Origin: Saprospiraceae bacterium
GTDB taxonomy: Bacteria; Bacteroidota; Bacteroidia; Chitinophagales; Saprospiraceae
Direction of reading: 5' to 3'
Length of the DNA stretch: 64,000 nucleotides
Assembly: GCA_022841745.1 (NCBI GenBank)
Contig: JALHQW010000014.1
Span: 95,184 to 159,183, forward strand
The notes beneath the pieces are model-generated. The model searched no databases and had not been told where the DNA came from. It was given only the letters and a program-made list of their open reading frames with translations. Of the stretch, positions 37,400 through 45,994 are shown in pieces. How positions within the stretch are numbered: position 1 is the stretch's first letter; every line of letters starts with the position of its first letter. Position numbers and translations under genes: made by a program.

Positions 37400-38623
37400 C
37401 TAAACCACTCCTTGTTTACCATATTTCTGCAAAGTACGCATGGCCAGCAATAGGCTCACCAAGCATAGGAACGCCCCCATGAGAAAAGGCGCTCCTGCGA
37501 ACTGGACCGGGGCGGCAGGCTTGGTGAAATAGGAAAACAGCCCCGTCATCAGCAGCGGCCCGATGATGGAGGTAATAGCGATAAGGCTGGTCAAGGAGCC
37601 TTGCAATTCTCCCTGTTCATTGGCGGGCACTTGGTTCGAGATGATGCCTTGCAAGGCCGGCCCTGCGAAGCCCCCCAGCGAGAAAGGCACCACGATGGCG
37701 AACATCATCCACCCCTTCGTTGCGAAAGCGAACAGGAAAAAGGATATGGAATACACGGCAAGGCCAAAGTAAAGGGAAGGTTTCGACCCAAAGCGGGGAA
37801 GCACCACCCTCGTAAGCCCACCCTGCACGATGCCGGTCATCAGGCCGACAAAGGCAAGGGAATACCCTACCATTTCGGTATTCCATCCGAATTTTTTGAT
37901 GGTGATAAAAGTCCAAGTGCTCTGGTTGGCGTGTCCGGCAATGTAAATGGCCGTGAGTGCCCCGGCGAGGCTAAGCACCACGGGGTAGCGTCGTAGGTTG
38001 AGCAACGAACCGAGCGGATTGGCACGGCGCCAGTCGAAAGAGCGGCGGTTTTCGGGCTTGAGCGACTCGGGCAGGACGAAATAGCCGTAGAGCCAATTGA
38101 TCAGCGCCATACCGGCAGCCACAAAGAAGGGAGCACGTAGTCCAAAATACGCAGATACCAACCCACCAATCAGCGGCCCGATGATAAAGCCCATGCCGAA
38201 AGCTGCACCGATGAGGCCGAAGTTTTGCGCCCGCTTCTCTGGCGGGCTTACGTCGGCAATATAGGCCGAGCAGGAGGTGAACGAAGCGCCTGTGATGCCA
38301 GCGAGCACCCGCCCCACGAAGAACCACCATATATTCGGCGCAAAACCCGTGATGATGAAGTCAATGCCGAAGGCAAATAGCGAGGCCAGTATGACAGGCC
38401 GCCGCCCATAGCGGTCGCTCAGTCCGCCCACTATGGGCGAAAAAAGGAACTGCATGGCCGCATAGGTGAACATCAGCACCCCACCCCAACGGGCAGCTGT
38501 GGAAATATCGCCTCCGGTCATTTCTTCCAGTAGGCTGGGCATAACGGGGATGACTAGGCCAAAGCCAATGACATCGAGCAGCAAGGTGATGAAGATAAAG
38601 CTGAGGGCGGGTGTACGGGACAT
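37400..38623 (-). CDS. MFS transporter, TetA-like (DHA1 family)
   Basis: 407-residue transporter with 12 hydrophobic segments. The first segment [19 protein letters not shown] and loop motif [16 protein letters not shown] (motif A between helices 2 and 3) are typical of the TetA/DHA1 drug:H+ antiporters. The loop [19 protein letters not shown] and [19 protein letters not shown] (motif C, antiporter signature) agree. It is therefore likely an inner-membrane proton-driven efflux pump for small molecules. Tetracycline resistance cannot be claimed, as many such proteins have other substrates. A TATTTTTG box on the minus strand (38688-38681) may be its promoter. Confidence 0.88.
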   Translation of the reverse strand: MSRTPALSFIFITLLLDVIGFGLVIPVMPSLLEEMTGGDISTAARWGGVLMFTYAAMQFLFSPIVGGLSDRYGRRPVILASLFAFGIDFIITGFAPNIWWFFVGRVLAGITGASFTSCSAYIADVSPPEKRAQNFGLIGAAFGMGFIIGPLIGGLVSAYFGLRAPFFVAAGMALINWLYGYFVLPESLKPENRRSFDWRRANPLGSLLNLRRYPVVLSLAGALTAIYIAGHANQSTWTFITIKKFGWNTEMVGYSLAFVGLMTGIVQGGLTRVVLPRFGSKPSLYFGLAVYSISFFLFAFATKGWMMFAIVVPFSLGGFAGPALQGIISNQVPANEQGELQGSLTSLIAITSIIGPLLMTGLFSYFTKPAAPVQFAGAPFLMGAFLCLVSLLLAMRTLQKYGKQGVV

Positions 38624-38836
38624 GAAGAATGGGTGATTGCTGGTCAGGTAAATTCAATGGAACGTGTTGCTGGGGGTGGGCAAAAATATGCACGAAAAAC
38701 TCCTGTCTTGGAATTATTTGCAGCCGAGGGTGAACAATGTACACAACCACAACAGTCCCAAACCGGAAAGACAGGATTCTGCTTTCTCAGACGACAAGCC
38801 AAAACGCCCCTCCATTTTCAGAGAATTTTTCAAACA

Positions 38837-41263
38837 TCAAGGCGTCGTTGTCCCATTCTTTTTCACGTATTTTTCCAACCATTGGTTCATTTCCCAAGCC
38901 ATGTGCATAAGGCTTTCTTTTGCCCTGTAGCCGTGGCTTTCGTGCGGGAGCATTACGAGCCGAACAGTTGCCCCATGCCCTTTCATAGCGCTGTACATGC
39001 GTTCGCTCTGAATGGGGAATGTGCCGCTGTTGTTGTCTGCTTCGCCGTGAATGAGCAGTAGGGGCTCTTTGATTTTATCGGCATAATTGAACGGTGACAT
39101 TTCGTTGTAAACATCTGGCGCTTCCCAAAACGTGCGTTCCTCAGATTGGAATCCAAATGGTGTAAGTGTGCGGTTATAGGCACCGCTCCGGGCAATGCCA
39201 GCAGCAAAAAAATCGGTATGTGCAAGCAGGTTGCCAGTCATGAATGCACCATAACTGTGGCCCCCGACGCCTATTTTATTGCGGTCGGCTACGCCCATTT
39301 CTACGACAGTATTTACGGCTGCCTCTGCATTTGCCTGGAGTTGCGCTACGAAGGTTTCGTTCGGTTCTTTGTCGCCTTCTCCCACAATTGGCATTGCAAC
39401 TTCATCGAAAACAGCATAGCCGTTCGCCACCCACAACAAAGGTGAATTTGCGCTGACCCGGATGAACTCGTATGGCGAGCTTGTCACTTGCCCTGCGGCA
39501 TCGGCACTCTTGAACTCCTGGGGGTATGCCCACATGAGCATGGGCAGTCTGCCGTCGCGGCTCTTGTCGTAGCCAGCAGGTAGGTAAAGGGTGCCCGTTA
39601 GCTCAACCCCATCGGAGCGTTTGTACTTGATCAACTCTTTCTTTACCCCCTTCAGCGATGCGAAAGGGTTCGGAAAATTGGTTACTTGCGTCAGCTTGCC
39701 TGTGTTCAGGTTGCGCAAGTAGAAATTGGGTTGCTCGTAATTGGCCTCCCGTCTGGTCAACACAATGCCTTGCTTTTCGTCAATGATTGAAATGGGTGTT
39801 TCATAGTACGGCGCTTCGGAACGCCACAGGCGGGTTGTTTTTTTTGTGGCCAAATCGAATTTGTCCACAAAGGGCCTGTTGCCTTCCGGTGAAGCACCTT
39901 CGCCCGTCAAGAAAAGCGATTCGCCGCCATCGGCGGTCAAAAGCACACCCCTGCCGTACTTATTTGGCTTGAGTTCAAAGCTGCCTGGGTTGGTGTAGCT
40001 ATCTTCAGACGAGCGGTCAAAAATAACCACTGGTTGTGCAGCTGGATTAGCTGGTTGCCAGCGGCGAGTGATTTCACGGCGGGTTTGCCACCACGACTCG
40101 TATGCCATTGCCAGGTTGTCATTGCCCCAGTTGATGCCATCGTAACGAAGGCTAAAGCTGATGCCTTCCTTGGGTTCGCCAGTGAAGGGTGCTTCGAGGT
40201 AAAACATCTTGTCACGAACGGCAACTTCCCGTTTTGGGTCGCCACCGTCCTGTGCCTCTACCCAATACAATGAGGCAGGTGCATCGGAGCGCCAAGTGAA
40301 ACTGCGTGGGCCTTCCTGCACAGCATTGAATCCTTTGGGGATGTTCTCTGCGGCTGGCAGGTCGGCGACTTGGCGCACGGCATTGCCCTTCAGGTCGTAA
40401 ATGGTAACTGTCTTGGGGAAACTACCTGCTGGCACGATATAAGAAAATGGCCGCTTCAAAGTTGTAACCAAAATGAATTTACCATCAGGTGAGGTACTCG
40501 CCCCGCTGAAAATGCCTGGGCTGCCGAAGGCTGTACCTTTGCCCGTTGCGACGTCGAGAAGCATCAATTGGGAAGTACAGTAGTATTCGAAGAGCGCCTC
40601 GTCGTATTTGTTTTTGAGCAAATCCTGGTAGGTACGTACGGGAGCCGATTTGCCTTCGTTGGCTTGTACGTTTGGCCCTGGTGGCACAAGCGGTTTTGGG
40701 GGCACCACTCCCCGATTGTCGGGTATTTGCCTGTAAATCAACGTTTTGCTATCAGAAAACCAACTGAAGGCAGTTCCCATCGCATTGCTCACCACGGCGT
40801 CCGAGAGTTTGCGGGCTTTGGCGCTTGCCACGTTTAACGCCCAAAGTTCGATGCCGTTGGGAAGGGTATTGAGGAAAACCACCGTTGACCCGTCCGGCGA
40901 CCAAGCGGCATTTTCAATTTTTGGGTTTTCTGGCAATCCGGTGACGGGCACCTCTTTGCCGTCTTGCAAATACCTGATTTTCAATCCCTTGGAGTAGGAA
41001 GTACGACTGGGGCCATTGGTTCGGGGATTGATGCGAAGCCCTGCCAGTCGCAGTTCCTCTTGCGCAACTTCCTCGATGGAGGGCAGGCTTGGCCTATCCA
41101 GCAGCAACATCTTACTGGCATCGGGACTGATGGAAACGCCGGGCGTTGGCGCAGCGTCAATCAGGTCGGCGATTGCCTGGGGTGGCATTTGGTAAGCAGT
41201 AGGTTCTTGTGCGGCAGCTCTAAAAAAGAGTACCGCCAAAATAACAGTGGTGATGGTGCGCAT
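38837..41263 (-). CDS. S9-family serine peptidase, secreted (glutamyl-endopeptidase-like)
   Basis: 808-residue prolyl-oligopeptidase-type peptidase. A signal peptide (MRTITTVILAVLFFRAAAQ) precedes a beta-propeller of about 520 residues (WSPDGSTVVFLNT, WFSDSKTLIYRQ, STSPDGKFILVTTL) and an alpha/beta-hydrolase domain. The catalytic Ser is in GVGGHSYGAFM (about residue 670), Asp in HGEADNNSG and His in PHESHGYR. The protein resembles plant and bacterial glutamyl peptidases of S9. It is probably periplasmic and digests peptides; there is no T9SS domain. Neighbours are unrelated, so it appears monocistronic. Confidence 0.9.
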   Translation of the reverse strand: MRTITTVILAVLFFRAAAQEPTAYQMPPQAIADLIDAAPTPGVSISPDASKMLLLDRPSLPSIEEVAQEELRLAGLRINPRTNGPSRTSYSKGLKIRYLQDGKEVPVTGLPENPKIENAAWSPDGSTVVFLNTLPNGIELWALNVASAKARKLSDAVVSNAMGTAFSWFSDSKTLIYRQIPDNRGVVPPKPLVPPGPNVQANEGKSAPVRTYQDLLKNKYDEALFEYYCTSQLMLLDVATGKGTAFGSPGIFSGASTSPDGKFILVTTLKRPFSYIVPAGSFPKTVTIYDLKGNAVRQVADLPAAENIPKGFNAVQEGPRSFTWRSDAPASLYWVEAQDGGDPKREVAVRDKMFYLEAPFTGEPKEGISFSLRYDGINWGNDNLAMAYESWWQTRREITRRWQPANPAAQPVVIFDRSSEDSYTNPGSFELKPNKYGRGVLLTADGGESLFLTGEGASPEGNRPFVDKFDLATKKTTRLWRSEAPYYETPISIIDEKQGIVLTRREANYEQPNFYLRNLNTGKLTQVTNFPNPFASLKGVKKELIKYKRSDGVELTGTLYLPAGYDKSRDGRLPMLMWAYPQEFKSADAAGQVTSSPYEFIRVSANSPLLWVANGYAVFDEVAMPIVGEGDKEPNETFVAQLQANAEAAVNTVVEMGVADRNKIGVGGHSYGAFMTGNLLAHTDFFAAGIARSGAYNRTLTPFGFQSEERTFWEAPDVYNEMSPFNYADKIKEPLLLIHGEADNNSGTFPIQSERMYSAMKGHGATVRLVMLPHESHGYRAKESLMHMAWEMNQWLEKYVKKNGTTTP

Positions 41264-41338
41264 GGTAAATGCTTTTTGTGAAAATTAGTATTGAACGCTA
41301 AGGTGGGGATTTCTTCTTGAAAGGCACCAAATCATTGT

Positions 41339-41644
41339 TCACGCCACAGCCTCCTCCAACACCTTCAAATCCCCATTCTTCAATACTCCAGCCTCAGCGA
41401 TTGGATAAAACCGTTCTGTAAGTTTTTGCACCAAAGGGTAAGTTGAAAAGCCGCCTTGGTTCAAGCTGGAGTGCATCAGTTGCCGAATAAGCTGCTGGAA
41501 ACGGTCATACTTTTTAGCTTCGTATTGACTGACCATAAAACCATCATTAGAGTGTTGGCGATGCAGGGCGATGAGTTTGTCCAACTCGGCAAGGTCTTGA
41601 ATCAAGCCCTTTATTTTTTCGATGCGGAAATTGCTGATTTTCAT
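41339..41644 (-). CDS. Small all-helical partner of a nucleotidyltransferase
   Basis: 101-residue protein from ATG 41644 (MKISNFRIEKIKGLIQDLAE), predicted to be almost entirely helical. It starts four bases after the stop of the nucleotidyltransferase gene, so the two are surely co-expressed. The arrangement recalls MntA/HepT-type toxin-antitoxin or defence pairs, in which a small HEPN RNase is neutralised by an NTase. The HEPN motif Rx4-6H is not present, however: RQLMH is Rx3H only. It may be a new partner type or just a binding subunit. The upstream in-frame stretch to 41818 overlaps the NTase in another frame and is not coding. Confidence 0.7.
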   Translation of the reverse strand: MKISNFRIEKIKGLIQDLAELDKLIALHRQHSNDGFMVSQYEAKKYDRFQQLIRQLMHSSLNQGGFSTYPLVQKLTERFYPIAEAGVLKNGDLKVLEEAVA

Positions 41645-41648
41645 TGCT

Positions 41649-42143
41649 TTAGAATTTGATTTCCAAAAAACCTTTCTTGTAAATCTTGCCACTCCGGTTG
41701 GGTTGCGTCCTGCTGAAATCATGCAGCCAGTGCAATCTATCGGAATGTGTAAGAACATAAGTTGGGTGTTCAGGCTCATAAACACGGACAAGATAGCCAT
41801 CAACGCCAAAACTTCCAAGGGCTATAGGGTAAGAAAAGTCTTTCAACTCCTTTGAAAACTGCTCTGCCTTGCGCCAAGAAATAAAAACTACAAGGTCAAT
41901 ATCGTTAGGGTTCAATTTTCTGGTTGCAAAACTGCCATTGACCCAAACCACCAAATCTTCTCCAATTAGTGCCTTTAATTCGGTTAGGTATTTCACCATT
42001 TTATCGAATAACCGTCGTCTCGATTCGTTGCCAGTTTTTACAACAAACTCATTTTCAAGTAGTTCCAAGCTAGCCGGGATGGCTTCATAAGGAATCAAAA
42101 AACCGTTTTCGTCAAAGTTTAGCATGGTTAAATTAGTTTTCAT
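41649..42143 (-). CDS. MNT-like nucleotidyltransferase (DUF6932-like)
   Basis: 164-residue protein with the minimal nucleotidyltransferase motif: VNGSFATRKLNPNDIDLVVF (GS...DxD, about residues 68-87). It starts at ATG 42143 or possibly 42125 (MLNFDENGFLIPYEAI, the usual first strand). The DnaE stop lies eight bases before 42143, so it could be transcribed from dnaE. Family members include antitoxins of HepT-like toxins, which AMPylate their partner, and defence NTases. The downstream gene (41339) is a small helical protein. The NTase fold is confident; the target is unknown. Confidence 0.78.
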   Translation of the reverse strand: MKTNLTMLNFDENGFLIPYEAIPASLELLENEFVVKTGNESRRRLFDKMVKYLTELKALIGEDLVVWVNGSFATRKLNPNDIDLVVFISWRKAEQFSKELKDFSYPIALGSFGVDGYLVRVYEPEHPTYVLTHSDRLHWLHDFSRTQPNRSGKIYKKGFLEIKF

Positions 42144-42150
42144 TTGACCC

Positions 42151-45100
42151 TCACCCCACCCCACACTCCACCCCCAGCCCCTTCACCGCCGCCACCAAGT
42201 CATTGCTCACGTGTACCTTCTTCGCCTTGCTCGTGAACGAAAGGCTCGTCTTGTTCTCGAAGTCCAGCAGCGTCATTTTCAATTGCTGTTGCCCCTTGTG
42301 TTCCTTGCAAAGCGCTTCCAATTGGTCAATGAGCGTGGGAGTCAGGTCGGCCACGTTGATTTTCAGGGTGAGCGATTTGACGAGGTTTTTTCCGGCGTTT
42401 TCGAGGAGGGTCACCTCCTTTACCTTTAGGCTGAACTCGTCGTCACGCCCCCAGCGGGCCTCGTAGTTGCCGGTGATGAAAACGCAATTGCCCTGCTCGA
42501 AAAAGCCCTTGAACTTCATATAATCGTCGCTGAAAAGGCTGAGTTCCAGTGTGCCATGGTAGTCCTGCAGCACGAAAGTGCCGTAGCCCGTGCCCTTCTG
42601 ACTCACCTTGTGGATGGACTTCACCACGATGCCCGCCACCTTCACGGGCTGGCCTTTCCGCTCCTCCAAATCTTCGAGGGTGCAGGTGATGAAGTTCTCC
42701 ATTTCCATGCGGTAGTCATCCAAGGGGTGGCCGCTGATGTAGATACCCGTCACCTCTTTTTCCCGCTCTAATTTCTCGATGAGGCTCCATTGGTTGCACT
42801 TGGGCGGCTCCGGCTCGGCGATGTCCATGGCGCTGCTGTCGTTGCCGAAGAGCGACATGGCTGCGCTGGCTTGCCGCTCCTGCCAGGCCGTGCCGAAATG
42901 GAGTACCTGCTCGATGAAACTATCGTATTTGCCGGAAGGCGCAAAAAACTGCGCTCGGTGGCCCGTACCTTTTTCCTTGTCCTCGAAACAGTCGAAAGCG
43001 CCGCCCAGCACGAGGCTTTCCAGTACTTTTTTGTTGGCGGACTTGGTGTCCAAGCGTTTCACAAAATCATAGATGGACTTGAACGGCCCCCGCTTGTCCC
43101 GCTCTTTCAGTATATCTTCCACCGGCCCCTCGCCCACGCCTTTGAGGGCGCTCATGCCGAAGCGGATTTGCCCGGCCTTGTTCGAGGTAAAATCCGAGAC
43201 CGACTCGTTGATGTCGGGTCCGAGCACGGGCACGTTCATGCGGTTGCACTCTTGCAGCAGTTTGGTGATGCCTGTTATGTCACTCTTGTTGTTGGAAAGC
43301 ACCGCTGCCATGAATTCCGACGGATAATTGGCCTTCAAATAAGCCGTCTGGAAACCCAACAGGGCGTAGCAGGTCGAGTGGCTTTTGTTGAAGGCGTACA
43401 TGGCGAAGGCTTCCCAGTCTCGCCAGATTTTTGCGCAGACCTTTTCAGGGTGCCCGTTCTTCTTGCAGCCGTCCATGAACTTGTCGAACATCTTGTCCAG
43501 TACCGACTTCTGCTTTTTCCCCATTGCCTTTCGCAGCACGTCGGCCTCGCCCTTTGTGAAGCTCGCCAGTTTTTGCGACAGCAACATTACCTGCTCCTGA
43601 TAGACTGTGATGCCGTAAGTCTGCTTCAGGTACTCCTCCATTTCCGGCAGGTCATAGCTGATTTCTTGCCTACCATGTTTTCTGGCGATAAAATCGGGGA
43701 TATACGCCAGCGGGCCGGGCCGGTACAGGGCGTTCATGGCGATGAGGTCGTCGAAAGTCGTCGGCTTCAAGTCCTTCATGTACTTCTGCATCCCCGCACT
43801 TTCATACTGGAAAATGGCAACCGTCTCGCCTTTTTGGAACAACTCATAAGTCTTGGGGTCGTCGAGCGAGATAGCATCGGGGTCAATCTTCACCCCATGC
43901 ACTAATTCGATGATTTTGACGGCATCGTCAATGATGGTGAGGGTGCGCAGGCCCAAGAAGTCCATTTTCAGCAGACCCGCCGATTCCGCCACGCTGTTGT
44001 CGAACTGGCTGACGAGCAACTCGCTGTCCTTGGCCACCGTCACGGGCACGTACTTCGTGATGTCGTCTGGTGTGATGATGACCCCGCAGGCGTGGATGCC
44101 CGTATTGCGCACCGAGCCTTCGAGCTTTCGGGCGGTTTGAATCATGTGGCCAATATCGTCGCTGGCATTGGCTATCTCCCTGAATTTCAAGGCTTTGTCC
44201 ACATCGTCGGCGGAGTTGAACTTGTCTCGCAGCTCGTTTTCTGGCGTAGCCAAAACGTCTTTGAGCGTCGTGCCGAGCTGCTGCGGGAAGCTCTTGGCCA
44301 CCTTGTCCACCTCGCCGAGCGGCACGTTCATCACCCGGCCCACGTCCCGCAGGCTCGACTTGGCGGCCATCGTACCATAAGTCACGATCTGGGCGACCTG
44401 CATCCGGCCGTATTTATTCACGACGTAATCAATGACCTTGTCACGTCCCCGGTCGTCGAAGTCAATATCAATATCGGGCATGCTCACCCGCTCCGGGTTG
44501 AGGAAGCGCTCAAACAGGAGGTCGTACTTGATGGGGTCCACGTTGGTGATGCCCGTGCAATAGGCCACTGCCGAACCCGCCGCAGAGCCACGGCCTGGCC
44601 CCACGCTAACGCCCATCTTGCGGGCCGTGCTGGTGAAGTCCTGCACGATGAGGAAGTAGCCGGGGTAGCCGGAGTTTTTGATGACGTTGAGCTCGAAGTT
44701 GAGGCGCTCCTCTGTGGAGGCATCTATGCTACCGTAGCGTTTTTTTGCACCTTCGAAAGTGAGGTGGCGCAGGTAATCGTCCTGTGTGTCGAAGCCGGCT
44801 GGCACAGGGAAGGCGGGAAGGAGTACGTCCCGCACGAGTTCCAACGGCTCTATTTTGTCATAAATTTCTTGGGTAAAATCAACCGCTTGCGGCACGTCAT
44901 GGAAGAGGCGGTTCATCTCGTCCTGCGTTTTGAAATAAAAATCGGAGGACGGGAAGCGGAAGCGCTTTTCGTCTTCGAGCAAACTGTTCGTGTTCACACA
45001 GAGCAAGATGTCGTGCGGCATGGAGTCCTCCTCTTCGATATAGTGGCTGTCGTTGGTGCAGATGACCTTGAGGTCGTATTTTTTAGCAAAGCCGAGCAAC

Positions 45101-45702
45101 ACCTGGTTCACGTCCTCTTGGCTAACACCTGTTTGGTCAATATTGTCCAGCCCCCGGTGGCGTTGGAGTTCGATATAATAATCGTCTTTTCCAAAAAGGT
45201 CGAGCCACCATTTGAGCATTTCCTCGGCCCGTTCGGCACCGTGGTGGATGATAGTCTGCGGGATTTCCGCACCTATACAGCAAGAAGTTGCAATCAACCC
45301 CTCGCTGTATTGCGCCAGCAGCTCCTTGTCAATACGGGGGTATTTGCCATAAAGCCCCTCGATGAAACCGAGCGAGCAGAGCTTCGATAGGTTTTCGTAG
45401 CCCGTGCGATTTTTGGCAAGCAGTAGCTGGTGGTGCCGCACGTCCTCTTCGTTTTTGCTCCGCAAAAACTGCTTTTTGTGGCGGTCCTTCACGAGGTAAA
45501 ACTCGCAGCCGACGATGGGCTTCAGCCCCCGTTTGTTGGCAGCGTTCACGAACTCGAAGGCCCCGAACATATTGCCGTGGTCGGTCAGTGCGACGGCTTT
45601 TTGGCCGTCCCGCACGGCCTTGTCCATCATCTTGCCGATGTCGGAGGCGCCGTCGAGGAGGGAGTACTGGGTATGGCAATGGAGGTGGCAGAAGTTGGGC
45701 AT
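42151..45702 (-). CDS. dnaE: DNA polymerase III subunit alpha
   Basis: 1183-residue replicative polymerase catalytic subunit. The N-terminal PHP domain begins NFCHLHCHTQYSLLDGASD with intact metal-binding His residues and VALTDHGNMFGAFEF. The polymerase core has GPGRGSAAGSAVAYCTGI and catalytic Asp residues in MPDIDIDFDDRGRD (about residues 402-415). The thumb/fingers region includes AIFQYESAGMQKYMKDLKP and YNKSHSTCYALLGF-like FNKSHSTCYALLG. A C-terminal OB fold (VKVAGIVVKSIHKVSQKGTG) follows. The length is normal for Bacteroidota DnaE. Its start is preceded by a large word-repeat island (45708-45829), so the leader could fold strongly. Confidence 0.97.
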   Translation of the reverse strand: MPNFCHLHCHTQYSLLDGASDIGKMMDKAVRDGQKAVALTDHGNMFGAFEFVNAANKRGLKPIVGCEFYLVKDRHKKQFLRSKNEEDVRHHQLLLAKNRTGYENLSKLCSLGFIEGLYGKYPRIDKELLAQYSEGLIATSCCIGAEIPQTIIHHGAERAEEMLKWWLDLFGKDDYYIELQRHRGLDNIDQTGVSQEDVNQVLLGFAKKYDLKVICTNDSHYIEEEDSMPHDILLCVNTNSLLEDEKRFRFPSSDFYFKTQDEMNRLFHDVPQAVDFTQEIYDKIEPLELVRDVLLPAFPVPAGFDTQDDYLRHLTFEGAKKRYGSIDASTEERLNFELNVIKNSGYPGYFLIVQDFTSTARKMGVSVGPGRGSAAGSAVAYCTGITNVDPIKYDLLFERFLNPERVSMPDIDIDFDDRGRDKVIDYVVNKYGRMQVAQIVTYGTMAAKSSLRDVGRVMNVPLGEVDKVAKSFPQQLGTTLKDVLATPENELRDKFNSADDVDKALKFREIANASDDIGHMIQTARKLEGSVRNTGIHACGVIITPDDITKYVPVTVAKDSELLVSQFDNSVAESAGLLKMDFLGLRTLTIIDDAVKIIELVHGVKIDPDAISLDDPKTYELFQKGETVAIFQYESAGMQKYMKDLKPTTFDDLIAMNALYRPGPLAYIPDFIARKHGRQEISYDLPEMEEYLKQTYGITVYQEQVMLLSQKLASFTKGEADVLRKAMGKKQKSVLDKMFDKFMDGCKKNGHPEKVCAKIWRDWEAFAMYAFNKSHSTCYALLGFQTAYLKANYPSEFMAAVLSNNKSDITGITKLLQECNRMNVPVLGPDINESVSDFTSNKAGQIRFGMSALKGVGEGPVEDILKERDKRGPFKSIYDFVKRLDTKSANKKVLESLVLGGAFDCFEDKEKGTGHRAQFFAPSGKYDSFIEQVLHFGTAWQERQASAAMSLFGNDSSAMDIAEPEPPKCNQWSLIEKLEREKEVTGIYISGHPLDDYRMEMENFITCTLEDLEERKGQPVKVAGIVVKSIHKVSQKGTGYGTFVLQDYHGTLELSLFSDDYMKFKGFFEQGNCVFITGNYEARWGRDDEFSLKVKEVTLLENAGKNLVKSLTLKINVADLTPTLIDQLEALCKEHKGQQQLKMTLLDFENKTSLSFTSKAKKVHVSNDLVAAVKGLGVECGVG

Positions 45703-45707
45703 TTTGC

Positions 45708-45829
45708 AAGGATTGAAGGAGAGAAGGATTGAAGGAGAGAAGGATTGAAGGATTGAAGGATTGAATGGGGTGGAAGGGCTTCAATCCTTCTCTCATTCAA
45801 TCCTTCAATCCTTCTATCCTTCTCTCCTT
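45708..45829. repeat. Foldback word-repeat island upstream of dnaE, AAGGATTG family
   Basis: Five AAGGATTGA words separated by AGGAGAG-type spacers (45708-45765), a short GC-rich centre, then the inverse words TCAATCCTTC and TCTCATTCAATCC to about 45829. It begins five bases upstream of the dnaE start codon. The word is the same as in the island at 31477-31560. Confidence 0.85.
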
Positions 45830-45932
45830 TCTATTGCGAAGGTAGAACAATTCGAATTGGCTACACGGTTGAGCCTTGTCACAAGTTTTCCACAAAATTG
45901 GTTCATTACAAATAGGCTTAGCTCAAAATGTA

Positions 45933-45966
45933 AGAGGCGTCGGCAGGTTCTTCTGCCGACGCCTCT
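45933..45966 (-). terminator. Perfect hairpin downstream of the tail-specific protease
   Basis: AGAGGCGTCGGCAG / CTGCCGACGCCTCT, 14 bp with a GTTCTT loop, 29 bases after the protease stop on the minus strand. The following TACATTTT is only weakly T-rich, so it may be a weak terminator or 3'-end stabiliser. Confidence 0.65.
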
Positions 45967-45994
45967 CGTCCTTTCGATGAAATTTACCCCCGCC

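Noticed and set aside
37400..38623. Tetracycline resistance gene
   Set aside because: Only general DHA1/TetA-type motifs are visible; many such transporters have other substrates.
42790..45390. Long plus-strand open frames opposite dnaE (371 and 432 codons)
   Set aside because: Both lie antisense to the well-conserved dnaE gene and show no recognisable domain.
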